From contig CM076146.1 in assembly GCA_038025085.1 (NCBI GenBank), positions 24,870,501 through 24,934,500 of the forward strand: a DNA stretch of 64,000 nucleotides, read 5' to 3'. The notes under the pieces were generated by a model, which searched no databases, was not told the origin of the DNA, and saw only the letters and a list, made by a program, of their open reading frames with translations. A program made the position numbers and the translations under genes. The stretch is from Tetragonia tetragonoides. Its lineage: Eukaryota; Streptophyta; Magnoliopsida; Caryophyllales; Aizoaceae. Below, piece by piece: positions 46,002-57,889 of this stretch; position 1 is the first letter of the stretch, and every line of letters starts with the position of its first letter.

Positions 46002-46262
46002 TTCTACTCTCCTTAAAAGAAGTTTCGTCCCAAAACTTGAGACATGAAGTAATCACTTCCCAAAGCAAAACGAGTTTACCTATACGAAGGTATAAAACAA
46101 TTTCTAGGACACTAACATATGCAAGATGAGCAAGTACGAATGTGATTCTAAGTTGATTAGCATGCACCATCCAATGCTTGAACATGCAATTCATGCAAAG
46201 CGATAAACAAAACACGCAAAGAGACGAAATTTCGAAGCGTGACATTCTACCCTCCTTAAAAG
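46002..46262 (-). other. PPT region of D, duplicated
   Basis: Minus strand TTTTAAGGAGAGTAGAA directly precedes the LTR. A near-copy, TTTTAAGGAGGGTAGAATG, lies about 240 bp further upstream, each followed on the plus strand by AAGTTTCGTC. One is the working PPT, and the other marks a tandem duplication of the 3' non-coding segment. Confidence 0.65.
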
Positions 46263-46279
46263 AAGTTTCGTCTCGAAAC

Positions 46280-46573
46280 TCAAGTGGGAATAGTACCTTC
46301 TAGGAAGAGGTCTGGATACTTCTTGCGCATCATGAATTCAGCTTCCCATGTTGCTTCCTCTTCACCTTGTCGAGACCAAACGACTTTGACGATCGAAATA
46401 GCCTTTGTTCGAGTTGAGCGCTCTTTGCGATCCAATATCTTGATAGGACGCTTTTCATAAGTCAAACTTTCATCGAGATCGATCGTTTCAGGTTGAACGA
46501 CATGAGTTGGATCATGTACGTATCGCTTCAACTGAGAAACATGAAACACACTGTGGACTTTTGCATGTTCCAC
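46280..46573 (-). pseudogene. Chromodomain end of D integrase
   Basis: VHSVFHVSQLKRYVHDP is the typical integrase C-terminal block of chromoviruses. It is followed by a chromodomain-like segment, IVKVVWSRQGEEEATWEAE, ending at 46280. Chromodomains direct integration to marked chromatin. The segment itself is open. Confidence 0.85.
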
Positions 46574-46581
46574 AGGTAAAG

Positions 46582-47590
46582 CTAATCAATAGGCAACCTC
46601 ACCAATCCTTTCCAGGATCGCATGACACCTTTGGTAGGAGATACTCGCAAAAGTACCTTGCTTCCTACCTCAAACTCTTCAGGTCTACGACCTCTATTTG
46701 CGTACGCTTTCTGGCGATCTTGAACACTATGCGTCTTTGCTTGAATCACTTTGACTACTTCGACGGTCTGCTGGATCATCTCAGGACCCAAAACTGCAGT
46801 TTCACTAATATCGTTCCAACAAACAGGCGATCTACACCTTCTACCATACAATGCTTTATATGGCACTCGATCAATGCTTGAGTGATAGGTATTGTTGTAA
46901 GAAAACTGGATCAACGAAATGTGTGTATCCCATGAGCCTTGATACTCGAGAGCACATGCTCGAAGCATATCCTCCAAGGTCTGAATCGATCTTTTCGTCT
47001 GACCATCAGTCGCAGGATGAAAAACAGTACTGAACTTCAATTTGCTTCCAAAAGCATCTTGCAATTTCTGCCAAAAGTGTGATAGAAATCTCGAATCTCT
47101 ATTTGAAACGATATCCTCTGGAACACCACAAGTCTCATGACTTCCTTGACGTAAGCATCCGCTAGCTTCTCCATTTTCCAAGTGTCATTCATTGGGATGA
47201 ATCTCGCAACTTTCGTCAAACAATCCACAACTACCCAAATGGTAAACACATGACAAAGTCCATTGAAATTGAATTCCATTTCCACGTAGGGACCTCAAGC
47301 GATTGAATCATTCCACCAGGTCTCTTGTGTTCGATCTTGACCTTTTGGCACGTCAGACACTTAGCCACTAATTCAGCGACATCCTTTTTCGTACCTTTCC
47401 ACCAGAACATTTGGCGAAGGTCTTTGTAAAGCTTGTCTCCACCAGGATGTAGAGAATAAGGCGTATTGTGAGCTTTACCAGGAATCTGACTCTTGATCTC
47501 CGGGTCATTCGGCACACAAACACGATCATAAAATCTCAAGACACCGTCTTGACCAATAGAAAAGTCCTCGGATCTACCCTCGTCTTTGTG
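46582..47590 (-). pseudogene. Integrase of element D
   Basis: Zinc-binding HHCC region (HNTPYSLHPGG with CLTCQK, about 47420-47330), then a frameshifted catalytic core. The third catalytic acid (Glu in the family block DGQ-E-R) reads Lys here ([15 protein letters not shown]). Frames change near 47270 and 47180. The integrase is therefore non-functional both by frame and by active site. Confidence 0.85.
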
Positions 47591-48139
47591 TCATAGATTC
47601 CGCTGAAGATCCTCATCTGCACTTTCTTTACCCTTGATCTCGTCGAGTAAGGTTGGTCGAATTGACATATGTGCTAAGGTACATTGAACGTCACCTTTCA
47701 GCACAATCTCCACGTCAAGACTCTGTAAATCACGAATGATCTCCTTCGGATGTACTAAAGCAGTGTTCAACGTATGACGAGTCTCTCTACTCAAAGTGTC
47801 AGCTACCACGTTAGCTTTCCCTTCGTGATACTGAATGTCGATGTCGTACTCCGTCAATAACTCTAGCCATCTTCTTTGTCGTATATTCAATTCCTTTTGC
47901 GTGAATATGTACTTCAAACTCTTGTGGTCCGTAAACATCTTGACAGCAGAACCATAAAGATAGTGTCTCCAAATCTTTAAAGCAAACACGACAGCAGCGA
48001 GCTCTAAGACGTGAGTAGGGTAATTATCCTCGTGCTTCTTCAATTGTCTAAAGGCATCAGCCACTACCTTACCATGTTGCATCAAAACACAGCCTAAGCC
48101 ATGCTTAGACTCGTCACTATAGACTTCGTACCCTTCAGT
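47591..48139 (-). pseudogene. RNase H of element D
   Basis: Degrades the RNA strand during reverse transcription. It has [19 protein letters not shown] and [11 protein letters not shown], covering the acidic residues, and ends with [16 protein letters not shown] stop precedes it at 48140; otherwise open to 47591. Confidence 0.9.
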
Positions 48140-49065
48140 TTATGATGGCAAAGTTAAAATCGGCGTGCTTATAAGACGTTTCTTCAACTCTTGAAAAGCA
48201 GCTTCACACTTTTCAGACCATACGAACTTCGTCGTCTTCTTCATCAAGTTTGTCATAGGCTGCGCTATCTTGCAAAATCCTTCCACAAACCTACGATAGT
48301 AACCAGCTAACCCAAGAAAACTTCTAACCTCAGTCACGCTCTTCGGTGCGGACCAATCCATAACAGCTCTAATCTTTTCCGGGTCAACAACAACTCCACT
48401 CTTAGACACCACGTGTCCTAAGAAAGAAACAGTTTCTAACCGAAACTCACACTGCGACAACTTGGCGTACAACTGATGTCGTCTCAAAATCTCCAAAACG
48501 GTTTGCAAGTGTTGCTCGTGCTCATCAGCGTTCTTCGAAAGACCAAAATATCGTCAATAAAGACAACTAAGAACTGATCGAGATAAGGTTGGAACGTACG
48601 GTTCATCAAATCCATAAACTTCGCAGGTGCGTTCGTCAACCCAAAAGGGATCACGGTGAACTCGTAGTGTCCATACCTCGTCCTAAACGCGATCATTGCA
48701 ATGTCAGGCTAGGAAATCCTGAGTTGATGGTATCCTGAACGTAGATCGATCTTGGAGAAAACAGTCGCTCCACGAAGTTGGTCAAATAGGTCGTCAATCC
48801 TCGGAAGTGGATAACGATTCTTGATCGTGATCTTGTTCAACTCTCGGTAGTCTATGCACAGTCTCATACCACCGTCCTCCTTACATACGAACAGAACAGG
48901 AGCACCCCAAGGCGATACACTAGGGTGTATGTATCCCTTCTTCAGTAGTTCCTCGAGTTGCGTTTTCAATTCTTTCATCTCAGCAGGAGCCATACGATAC
49001 GAAGCTTTCGAGGTCGGAGCAGAACCTGGAGCTAAGTCAATCGTGAAGTCGATAATGCGTTGCTA
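48140..49065 (-). pseudogene. Reverse transcriptase of element D
   Basis: Fingers and palm: [53 protein letters not shown] and the FIDDIL form of the YXDD site. Thumb: [16 protein letters not shown]. Lesions: TAG at 49063, TAG at 48709 and a frameshift near 48520, just after FIDDIL. Confidence 0.92.
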
Positions 49066-49640
49066 AGGTATTCCTGGAATCTCGTCTGGAAAGACGTCAG
49101 TGTATTTCGAAACAACTGGAATAGGTTTTGAAACTTCGGCTTCTTGACTTGTATCCATTACATGACATAGGTAAATCTCTTCACCTTTAGTCATACACTC
49201 ATTTGCTTTCATGGTCGCCACTACCTTCAACTTTGGCTTAACCACGACATCTTTGTAGGTAATCCTCCTACCCTTCGGTCCACGCAATGACACACGTTGT
49301 TCAAAGCACTCAATCTTAGCCCTATACTTGGCTAACCAATCCATTCCCAAAATTACATCAAAATCCTTCAAATCCATCTGAATCAAATCTGCAGGCAAAT
49401 CGGAACCAGCTATCCTAATCGGACACTTTTCATACAACGCTTTACAATTAACAATCGTTCCATCTAGCATCCTAATATTTGCACTATACACAGAACTAGG
49501 CTCTAAACTTATTTTAGATGCAAAGTTTCTTACAAAGAACAGAATGCGTTGTACCACTATCAAACAAAACAAAAGCAGGTTGAGAGTTAACCAGAAAAGT
49601 ACCAGCGATCACATTCGGGTTCGCTTCATCATCATTGCGG
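49066..49640 (-). pseudogene. Protease of element D
   Basis: Active site FVLFDSGTTHSVL (DSG) and conserved FDVILGMDWLAKY. A frameshift near 49540 separates the active site from the rest, so the enzyme is not made in one frame. Confidence 0.88.
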
Positions 49641-50800
49641 TTCAGCACATAAACCCTTCCATTCACCCCCTTATTGTTGTTGTTGTTCTGCACGGGGTTG
49701 GTAGGTGCGGGAAGTAGTGCTTGATTATTCGCAGCAAGAGCAGCAGTATAGTTGCAGTTGTTGTTGTTGTAACCCCAATTTCCACGGTTGTTACCACCAT
49801 TTCCGCGATTAGCATTTCCAATTCCACCACGATTGTAGTTGTTATCGCGGTTCTGACCATTGTCGTTCCTTCCACGACTCCAGCATTCAGAAGCTTTGTG
49901 ACCAAGCTTGTTGCACTCGTAGCATTGAAGTATATCGCCACGACAGTTCTTGCCAGGATGCGTCTTGTTGCAACGACTACAAGGCGTATTCCTCCTAGCT
50001 AAGATCGTAGCTCTATGAATATTCGAGTCACGATTCCTGTTCCCGTCGTGGTTCTGACCACCTTGGTTGTTGTGATTGTCGTTGTTCAGCCTTGGCCTCT
50101 TATCTACGCCACCTGACTGGGAAGGATTCCCTTCGTCATGTTTATGCTTTCCGAGCAATGAATCACGACGATCCACAGCACGCTCTTGGTTCAAGGCTTT
50201 CTCATACGCTCCCTGGAACGTCAACGAGTTTCCCATAACAAAACATTGTATGTCCCACTTCAAACCATCCTCGAACCTCTCGACCTCTTCAGCTTCGGTC
50301 GTCACCAAGTTAGGTGCAAAAGCAGCAAGCTCGTTCAACTTTGTTGCGTACTCAGCTACAGATAGCTTTCCTTGATAGATGTTCTCGAATTCCCGTTGCT
50401 TCTGGCGACGGACAGCTCTTGGATAGAACCGTTCACGAATAGACTCTTTGAACTCGGTCCACCCATATTCCTCAATGGTGAGTAGATCAATGCCCACATC
50501 GCTCCACCACTTGTTAGCCTCACCCTTCAGGTAGTATGTAGCGGTGTTGACCTTCATGTTGTTGGGCCGATTAGTCGCCCTAAACAACTTCTCGATCTCA
50601 GTAATCTAGTTCTCAAGCTTGGTGGGCTCAGAGCCACCATCAAACGTCGGAGGTTTGAGTGCATCGAAATCCCTAAAGTTGCGTGTTTTAGGGTTCTGCG
50701 CGTTGTGATCTTGCTCTTGGCGCTCTAGCTGGCGCGTGATGTGCTCGACAATATTGGTAAGACCTACCTCTAGTCTCGCGAGCCGGTCGTTGGTTGCCAT
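49641..50800 (-). pseudogene. gag of element D
   Basis: Starts MATNDRLARLEVG at 50800. Capsid blocks ATYYLKGEANKWW and FKESIRERFYP, then an Asn/Gly-rich region and a CCHC zinc knuckle (CYECNKLGHKASEC, about 49900), preceded by another Cys/His group (CSRCNKTHPGKNC). One in-frame stop at 50606-50608 separates the first 64 residues from the rest; otherwise open. Typical Tekay/Del-type Gag. Confidence 0.9.
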
Positions 50801-51497
50801 TATAACAAATCTGAGACATAAAAGAGCAATGGTTGATCACTATTTCAGCAAAATTAGCACATTCGACCCAAATTGAGGTCTGATTGAGAGACATAGGTTA
50901 TAATTGAAACCAATCTCTTGACATTTAGCAATTAGCATATAAGTTTCAATGATCGACCTTACATTGTAGGTCTAAGCAACATACTTGCTTTGGATGTTCT
51001 CAGTTCCCATGCATAATAGTTCGATATGCAATAACAAAGTAGACACATTGGTCTCACACGATTGATAAGCAATGACATTCACAATTCACATATCGAGGCT
51101 CCATACTATTTTAGTAGGGAAATAAACAATGATATTTGATTGCATACAATACATGCTTAGCCTTTGGCTCACAATTGATATGATCGTGCTCAATAAAAAA
51201 TTTGCCATAATTCCGACATGGATTTCCCATCATGTCTAGGCAATACGAGATAGCATTACGAAGTTATGAGTCAACCATGCAATTATGTGATAAAATGATC
51301 ATATAAAACAAATTCTCAACGATATCATATAATCAAATGAAGTAGTCTTGCAATGAGACAAATTGCAAGTAAATAACAATCATAAATATTTGTTGCCTAT
51401 GGAATTACACCAACATCAAAATTGACCACGTAGGGCCATCACAATAGCTAAAAGTTTAGTAAAACTCAAGTAAAACTAATAAGGCAATAATCTAGTT
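50801..51497 (-). other. Non-coding spacer between pre-gag ORF and gag of D
   Basis: About 700 bp, AT-rich, no recognisable coding sequence. It may contain packaging signals or a splice site joining a leader to gag, but none can be fixed. Confidence 0.5.
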
Positions 51498-52411
51498 CTA
51501 CTTGACACCAACACACATTTTCTTCGCGCTAGGGGGCTCGTCATGATCGTCCTTCCTCCTACGCTTCACCTCTTTGCAGGGCGTGTATGGATAAGCATAT
51601 CCACCGAATTTCTGGGGCATGAAACATTTCCTAAAATCATCCGCATGCTTGAGTTTCTTGGTCCAGCAATACTCGCACATACCTTTCGGAGCATGCACTA
51701 GTACGTGGTTCACCTTCCACTCGAACTCGGATAGGCATAACTCAGCGGCGACGCCTCTAAAGCAAAGATACCATCTCATACCTTCTCCGTACTTCTTCTC
51801 GTGCAAGTGACCACTCTTGGAGACTACGTCGTCGTACTTCTCCTTGATTCCCATCCAAGGATGGATGTTAGGCAGACCAGCCAGCAGTAGCTCTACCCAT
51901 AAGCCTTCATGTAGACTCGTGCGATTCTCGTACTGATAATGCTCGATCGTAGTATAAGCACGTCCTATGTAGATACGTATATCCTTGAGCTCAGCATCAG
52001 TAGCAAAGAACGGCTCCACAGGAGGAGACCAATTTGCAGCAGGAGTAGGTGCAGCAATATGTGCAGGAGTAGGCGCGATGTTGTTGTCGCTCTCGGCACT
52101 AGTATCTTCCAATTCCGGCATGTCATCATGCTCATCAGGCGCTGTATGTTCAAAGGGATCTTCCTCTTCCTCCACGCATGCAGCAGGTGCGGCAACTGGG
52201 GCAAGTACAGGCGCGGCTATACGCGCGGGGCATGCGGCCTCGTCGCGTGCGCGGCGTGGTCTTGCGCGGTTTCGTGGCGTACGTTCGCGTCGTTTCCCTT
52301 CGACTCGCTATCCGATGAAGCTACATATTCTGGAGATGGTGCACGATCGGCTAGGGCGCGTGCCCTTTGGTGTGCGGTCGTCATTCGCGCAGTCTTTCTT
52401 GTCCTTACCAT
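51498..52411 (-). pseudogene. Unrecognised pre-gag ORF of element D
   Basis: Lies between the primer site and gag, same strand. Start MVRTRKTARMTTAHQ at 52411; acidic middle (EEEEDPFEHTAPDEHDD), a Pro/Ala-rich stretch, then a folded-looking C-terminal half with several Trp and Cys (MRWYLCFRG, CEYCWTKKLKHADD) and a basic tail (KEVKRRRKDD). One frameshift near 52200 splits it; otherwise about 300 residues. I do not recognise a domain. The arginine-rich start and basic tail could suit nucleic-acid binding or nuclear entry. Confidence 0.55.
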
Positions 52412-52590
52412 CTACAGGTAGACAATCAAACAATGAGAACATTATAAATCACAAGCAAAGTGATTTCAAATAATTCGTATCTTCTAGGACTACTACGCTC
52501 AACGGCTTTAATTATATTTTATTTTCCCCAAAATGAAACTAAAATTTATTAATTTTATTAATTAATTCTAAGCAACCTTTTTAAACCTAG

Positions 52591-52603
52591 GGCTCTGATA
52601 CCA
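52591..52603 (-). other. Primer binding site of D (tRNA-iMet)
   Basis: Minus strand TGGTATCAGAGCC lies two bases inside the 5' LTR end. This is the classic primer site complementary to the 3' end of plant initiator tRNA-Met. Confidence 0.93.
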
Positions 52604-52605
52604 TT

Positions 52606-54710
52606 TGTAACACCCCCGAATTCGCAACGATTTCTTGGGAACTATCGACGTCGTTGTGCACGACCTAACACCGCTGAAAAGTCCCGAACCCGAGGGTAGT
52701 TACTGCAACATTTATCACTAAGGAGTAAATGCTAAGCAGAAAGAAAGACTAGGCATCAAAAGGAGCTTACTAAGGAACTAAACAAACTAAACAGTTAATA
52801 TCAGAGTTGTCTATATAGTAAGCTTAACCATTAAACCAAACTTATTACAACTTGCCTTCAAAGTGCTAAATCCAATAAAAATCAGAACGATCTCAACTGA
52901 ACAGAAACAGTTCTAAAAACCGACGCCAACTCAACCTTCCAAGCTCTACGTCCTCACTCAACTAAACCTGCACTTTGGTTTCCGTGACGGAAACAAAATA
53001 CAAAAGAAAAGAAAAGAAACAAAAGAGAAACAAAAATCAGATAAACTGAATAAACGTCATACGTACCTAGTAAAAACATTTCGCAAGCCTTACCTGAGGT
53101 TTTAGAAGAATCATTGAAATTCATTTGCATACGCACATAAGCATATAATCAAGCATAAGCACAACGACGTTCTTTCATATGCAATTCTTGTATAGTGATC
53201 ACACGAAATACGACATAGACAATCCGTCTTGATTAGAGAGATGTAAGAGAGTGAATAGAACAGCGATTACCCATACTGTTCATCAAAGATACAATCACGC
53301 CATGGACTTAATGACTCTAGTGTGCACCTTACCTCTAGTACAATTACACGAGCCTAGAGGACTTAATAAATAGGGAATGATCCATCCCAAACACACTTCG
53401 AGGTGTCCATAAGTAACTTGGGAATCACTCATCCCTTGAACTACACCATCAGGTGCAATCCCGATTGCTCGACTACTCCTAGGGATCCATTAGGAGTCTT
53501 ATTCTCATTTGATTCAATTCACATAATTTGCATTGGTTGACATAAGCGGTACTACGAGACCACGACTTACTAATTCATTTCATACTCTTGACAATGAATA
53601 GTAAATAATGAGAATAATGATAATTCAATACGATGAGAATTAAACATTCTTTAGTTCAATAACGACGATAATTCAATAAGGATGACAAGTAATGTCTAGC
53701 ACAATTTTGGCAGCACTTCGACATGGTAATATGATATCCAAAAATTCACAAATCACCAAAGACATTCAACGATGATATATAGGTGCTCACTAGCACTCAA
53801 TAATACCCATACCAATTAGCATATAATTAATAGCATAATAATATTAATAATTCGCTATTCAACAATTGTCCAATAATCATCATATGGACTAATTAATTCC
53901 CAAAATATGCTAACATCAACATGCTAATTATAACTCATATTTACAACAGTGAACCATGCTTAATAACTTCATAATAACGACGATATAATTTAGTCATGCT
54001 TCGCATATTAAATTCACAATAAATTCTCAATTAGCACATAACACATCAAAATAGTTTTGATGGGGCTTTGGAAGAAGGTAGGCATGAGAGCTTACCAATA
54101 ATACGCTACCAACAGTAAGTATGCTCCAACCAATCAACAATAATCACGCTTGCTCGTTAGGTCCTAATTAAAAACACTTACCGAATCAGTATTAATTAAA
54201 TACGAAAACACAAACAGTAACGAAATCTCAATCTGATATTTTTATTAAATTCCTTGATTTATTTCAACCAATCTAGGCTTTTGAAAATCCGAATTCCTAT
54301 TCCGAATGAGTGCAGAAAAATAAAAATATTAAATTGAAAATACTGAAAATCGAATTAATAATTACGAAAAATATAAAAACGAAACCCTAATTTTAAAACT
54401 AGGTCTAGGTCACGGGTAACCATGCATGGGACCCATAACCTGACCCATCACCACCACCACCACCCACTGGCCACCATGGCCGGTGGTGGTGGTCGTCGGA
54501 GCTCCGGCGAAGAGAGGAGAGAGGAATCGCGAAAGAGAGAAAAAGAGAATGCGAGAAAGAGAGAAGGAAAGAAAGAGAGAGAGAGAGTGGGGCTTGGTCG
54601 GCGACCATGGGTCATCACCGGCGACCACCCAGGCATGGCCTGGTGGCGCCGTGATGGCTCACGGTGGCGCGACAGCCGGAACAGGGGAGGGGGAGCAAAA
54701 CAGAGCAAGG

Positions 54711-54780
<70 letters not shown>

Positions 54781-55295
54781 GAGAGAGAGAAGGAGGGAGA
54801 GAGAGTACCGGCGGAAGGGGGTTGCCGGCGATCCTCTTGTGGTCGGGCCGCAGTGAGGAGAGAGAAAGCTCGGGTGAGAGAGGGAGAGAGAGGACGTGCG
54901 CGAGAGAGGGAGAGAGAGAGTGAATGCTTAAGGGTTTTGTTGCTCAGTTTGCAAAACTGACTAATTGTCTCACCTTTTCCTTATATAGGCCCTTAGTCAA
55001 CCCAAGTGAAATACTTCTAGGTTTAGGAATTTATTTAATAATTTTCTGATTTAAATAACAAATTAAAACTAATTAAAACTATATGAATAATTCTTATTCA
55101 TATATAAAACATTTTAATTAAACTCCTCAAAATTAATAAATGCAGTTTATGAAAGTCCCATAATAATAATTTATATTATTATGGCTTTAATTGAATAAAT
55201 TGAATCCTTGAATGAATATACAATTTCATCTCCGAAACTATTTATAAATCATTTATAAATCAAAATAATAATTATAGAAAATATTGGGTATCACA
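52606..55295 (-). repeat. 5' LTR of element D (2690 bp)
   Basis: Near-copy of 43295-46001. GA tract at 54716-54775. The two LTRs were identical at insertion, so their scattered differences show some age; I did not calculate a figure. Confidence 0.95.
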
Positions 55296-56864
55296 CCTCC
55301 AAAATGGCTTGTCGGTGTTCGTAGGACGAGGCTAAGAGTTGCCAAATGGAGATATCAGCTTTGATTCTTTTGAGTTGTCCTGTGATGGGAGACTCTTTGT
55401 CTTTGGAAGGAATTTCTTCAGCTTCTTCTTCAGCTGGAGGCGGAACCTTGTCATTATAGATGTTTGGCGGCCTATAATGACGACCAGAACGTGTCAAATG
55501 AGCCACGCCTATGGGAGATCTGGTTTGGACTTCCCATACGCCTTCTTCATCGATGTCCCATATTACGGCGATCTCAAGTCCCAAGGCGTCTTCAACACTA
55601 ATATGCAGGATGGCGCCTAAAGGGTTGTTTGAGTTGCTGGGTGCTTGTCCAGGTTTTGGTAAAGGTATGGTGCCATTTTTGATTCTGTCTTGGATGGCGT
55701 GCTTAAGAGCCCAACAATTATCGGTGTCATGCCCTTTCCCTTGGTGGTACTTGCAGTATTCGCCCTCTTTCCAGTTACGGCCCTTAACAGATGGTTCAGG
55801 AGTTGGACCGATAGGCTGCAGCAGATTATTTTTTATCATTCTTTCGAGAGCATATGACAAGGTCATCCCGAGAGGGGTTAATTCTCTTGGTGGCTTTCTT
55901 TCAGCAAAGGTGCTCACAGCAGCTATCTCGTTAACCTAAACCACCAGAAGAGGCTCCAGCAGTCGTTCTCTTGTCTCTCCCATAAGTGAAGGGCTTAGGG
56001 GTGACCTGGTCTTTGTTTTTGTTGAGATCATTTTCAATAAGGCCTTTCCACCATTTTAGCTATGTTAAACTTCTATCGACGGAAGAATTTAGTGAATTCC
56101 TCGTTCTTCTCTTGAGTGGTGCTTTCAAGCTCTCTGAAAGTGATGGGGAGCGTAGCATTATCCTTGTACCGAGCCAAGAAGACTGTGGTGAAATTGGACT
56201 AGGTAGGGTAGTTTTCCAAATCAAAAGTGTAGAACCATCGCCGGGCATGACTATCAAGGGTTTGAGGAAATAGGTGGGCATAAAAATTCTTGTTGATCCC
56301 TCTTAGAGCCATAGCACTGGTAAAGGATTTCAGATGATCCTGTGGGCTGTCGGCTCCGGTGAAAGTAGGCACTTCGGGCATAGAGAATTTTGTCGGAAGT
56401 TTGCCTTTGATTTCAGTGTCGAACTTTCCCACATTGGCACTGTAGTTGGAGATCAAGCCGCTACTCTTGAGCACAGAGTTGATCTTAGCCAGCATGGCAC
56501 TCGACCCTTCTTCCTCAGAGTCGGAATCGGAGGGGATTCTTGCTTCATCTTCTCTTTTCCTTTCGATGTCTTCGACCTTGAGTCGTACCCTTTCTAGCTC
56601 ACTCATGAGCTCATCCAGTCTCTCGTCAGTAGTCTTGGGCATTGTGAAATTAGGAGGGGTGAGAGGTGTGGAGAAAAAGGTACGTAGTGATGGCGAATTT
56701 ATTGATGGTGAGACTGTTTGTGGTGGAGGCAAACGGAAACTTAGCGGTGTAGACGGTTGCAGACGAACTAGCCTTGCCGAAGGTCGAGCCCAGCTTTTCT
56801 CAAGGTTTCCTTTCTTCTTCAGACCCCTTAACTTAAATAGGAAGCACGGAGCGCTTAGTAACAA
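55296..56864 (-). pseudogene. gag of element C
   Basis: Shares WARPSARLVRLQP and ELERVRLKVEDIERK with gag of B, followed by PEVPTFTGADSPQDHLK and RRWFYTFDLE. After a damaged stretch (56198-55920, several stops beginning with a TAG in place of a tryptophan codon) it continues with CKYHQGKGHDTDNC, a CX2HX4HX4C knuckle, and the protease-side block ADISIWQLLASSYEHR. D interrupts it right after QAILE. This is the fullest Tat gag in the window. Confidence 0.85.
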
Positions 56865-57889
56865 GAAAAGACCAAGAGACTCTCACCTAAGAAAAATGAA
56901 GACCCGCACACGGAAAACACTTTATCCTAAAAAAAAGATCTTTAAGCCTAAATGCACAAATATTTCCCTAATATCAAAGGAAAATAAAGTCAATGAACGA
57001 AAATAGAAAAAGAGAGCCTACCCTATTTTTTTTATTTTTCTAGACTCAAAGAAAATTGAAAATGGGATAAAAATAAAAAAAAATAAAAAAGAATTTCGGT
57101 CCTCTTTTTTTATTTATTTTTTTGCAAAAAAATTTTTTAGGCGGACTTTTTTCGCCATTTTCTTTTTTTTTTTTTTGCTTTTGTTTTTTTTTTTGACCGA
57201 ATCTTGATTACATCAAAAAAAGAAATAAAGAAATAGAAAAGGGAGAGGGGAAATTGGAACGACTATCTTTTTTTTGGCTAAAAAGATCCTAAGAAATTGC
57301 TTATGACTTTTATAAAATATATCATTAAGAAAATGACGAGCGTTCATCGAATTGAATTCTCGTGACATTTTTAGGCATTAGGAACTAGCTAAAAATAATA
57401 GGAAAAGACTGCTAGCATGTAAGTACATGTTGGCACATAGTCACGATACTCATGCATTCAGGCAAGCATTACAACGACATAGTTACAGGCAAACATGTGA
57501 TCAGACGGGCATGGCAACGACACATGCACAACAAGCAAGCGAATGCACGAATGTGGGCTAGAGGCTTTTGGCTCCTGTGATGTCACCAAGACAAATTACA
57601 ATTTCCGTACGGCGAATGGTCGACACATCAATTGTAATTCTCTTTCACCAACAAGAGTCGATGAGTCATGGGTGAGAAAGCGTCGATTTGCACGATAGGA
57701 CAACTGTATATTCCTTTAGATATACGGGTTGTCTACGAGTTGCGACACAAACTTCCTCGAGGGTCGATAAGGGTCAAAAGGTTGTGACAGAGCACATGCA
57801 AATGATGCAAATGATGCAATATGGAACATATTAATAAACAATTAGGCAAACTTGACTTTCAAGTCTCACCCTCTTAAATAAATCCCCAC
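56865..57889 (-). other. Leader of element C
   Basis: AT-rich and homologous to the B leader. Sequence next to the LTR is AGTGGGGATTTATTTAAGAG on the minus strand; the TGGCGACTTC primer site kept in B is deleted here. No coding sequence. Confidence 0.6.

Larger units (their letters stand above)
43295..55295 (-). mobile_element. D: minus-strand chromovirus (Tekay/Del-like), 12.0 kb
   Basis: LTRs 43295-46001 (3') and 52606-55295 (5'), with perfect 5-bp target duplication CCTCC (43290-43294 and 55296-55300). tRNA-iMet primer site. Order: LTR, PBS, pre-gag ORF (52411-51498), gag, protease, RT, RNase H, integrase, chromodomain, PPT, LTR. This order with a C-terminal chromodomain is that of chromoviruses. 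It interrupts C between the end of gag and protease. It carries several stops and frameshifts. Confidence 0.95.

Noticed and set aside
51985..52473. Ala/Ser/Arg-rich plus-strand ORFs opposite the pre-gag ORF
   Set aside because: Antisense shadows of a GC-biased coding segment; no conserved features.
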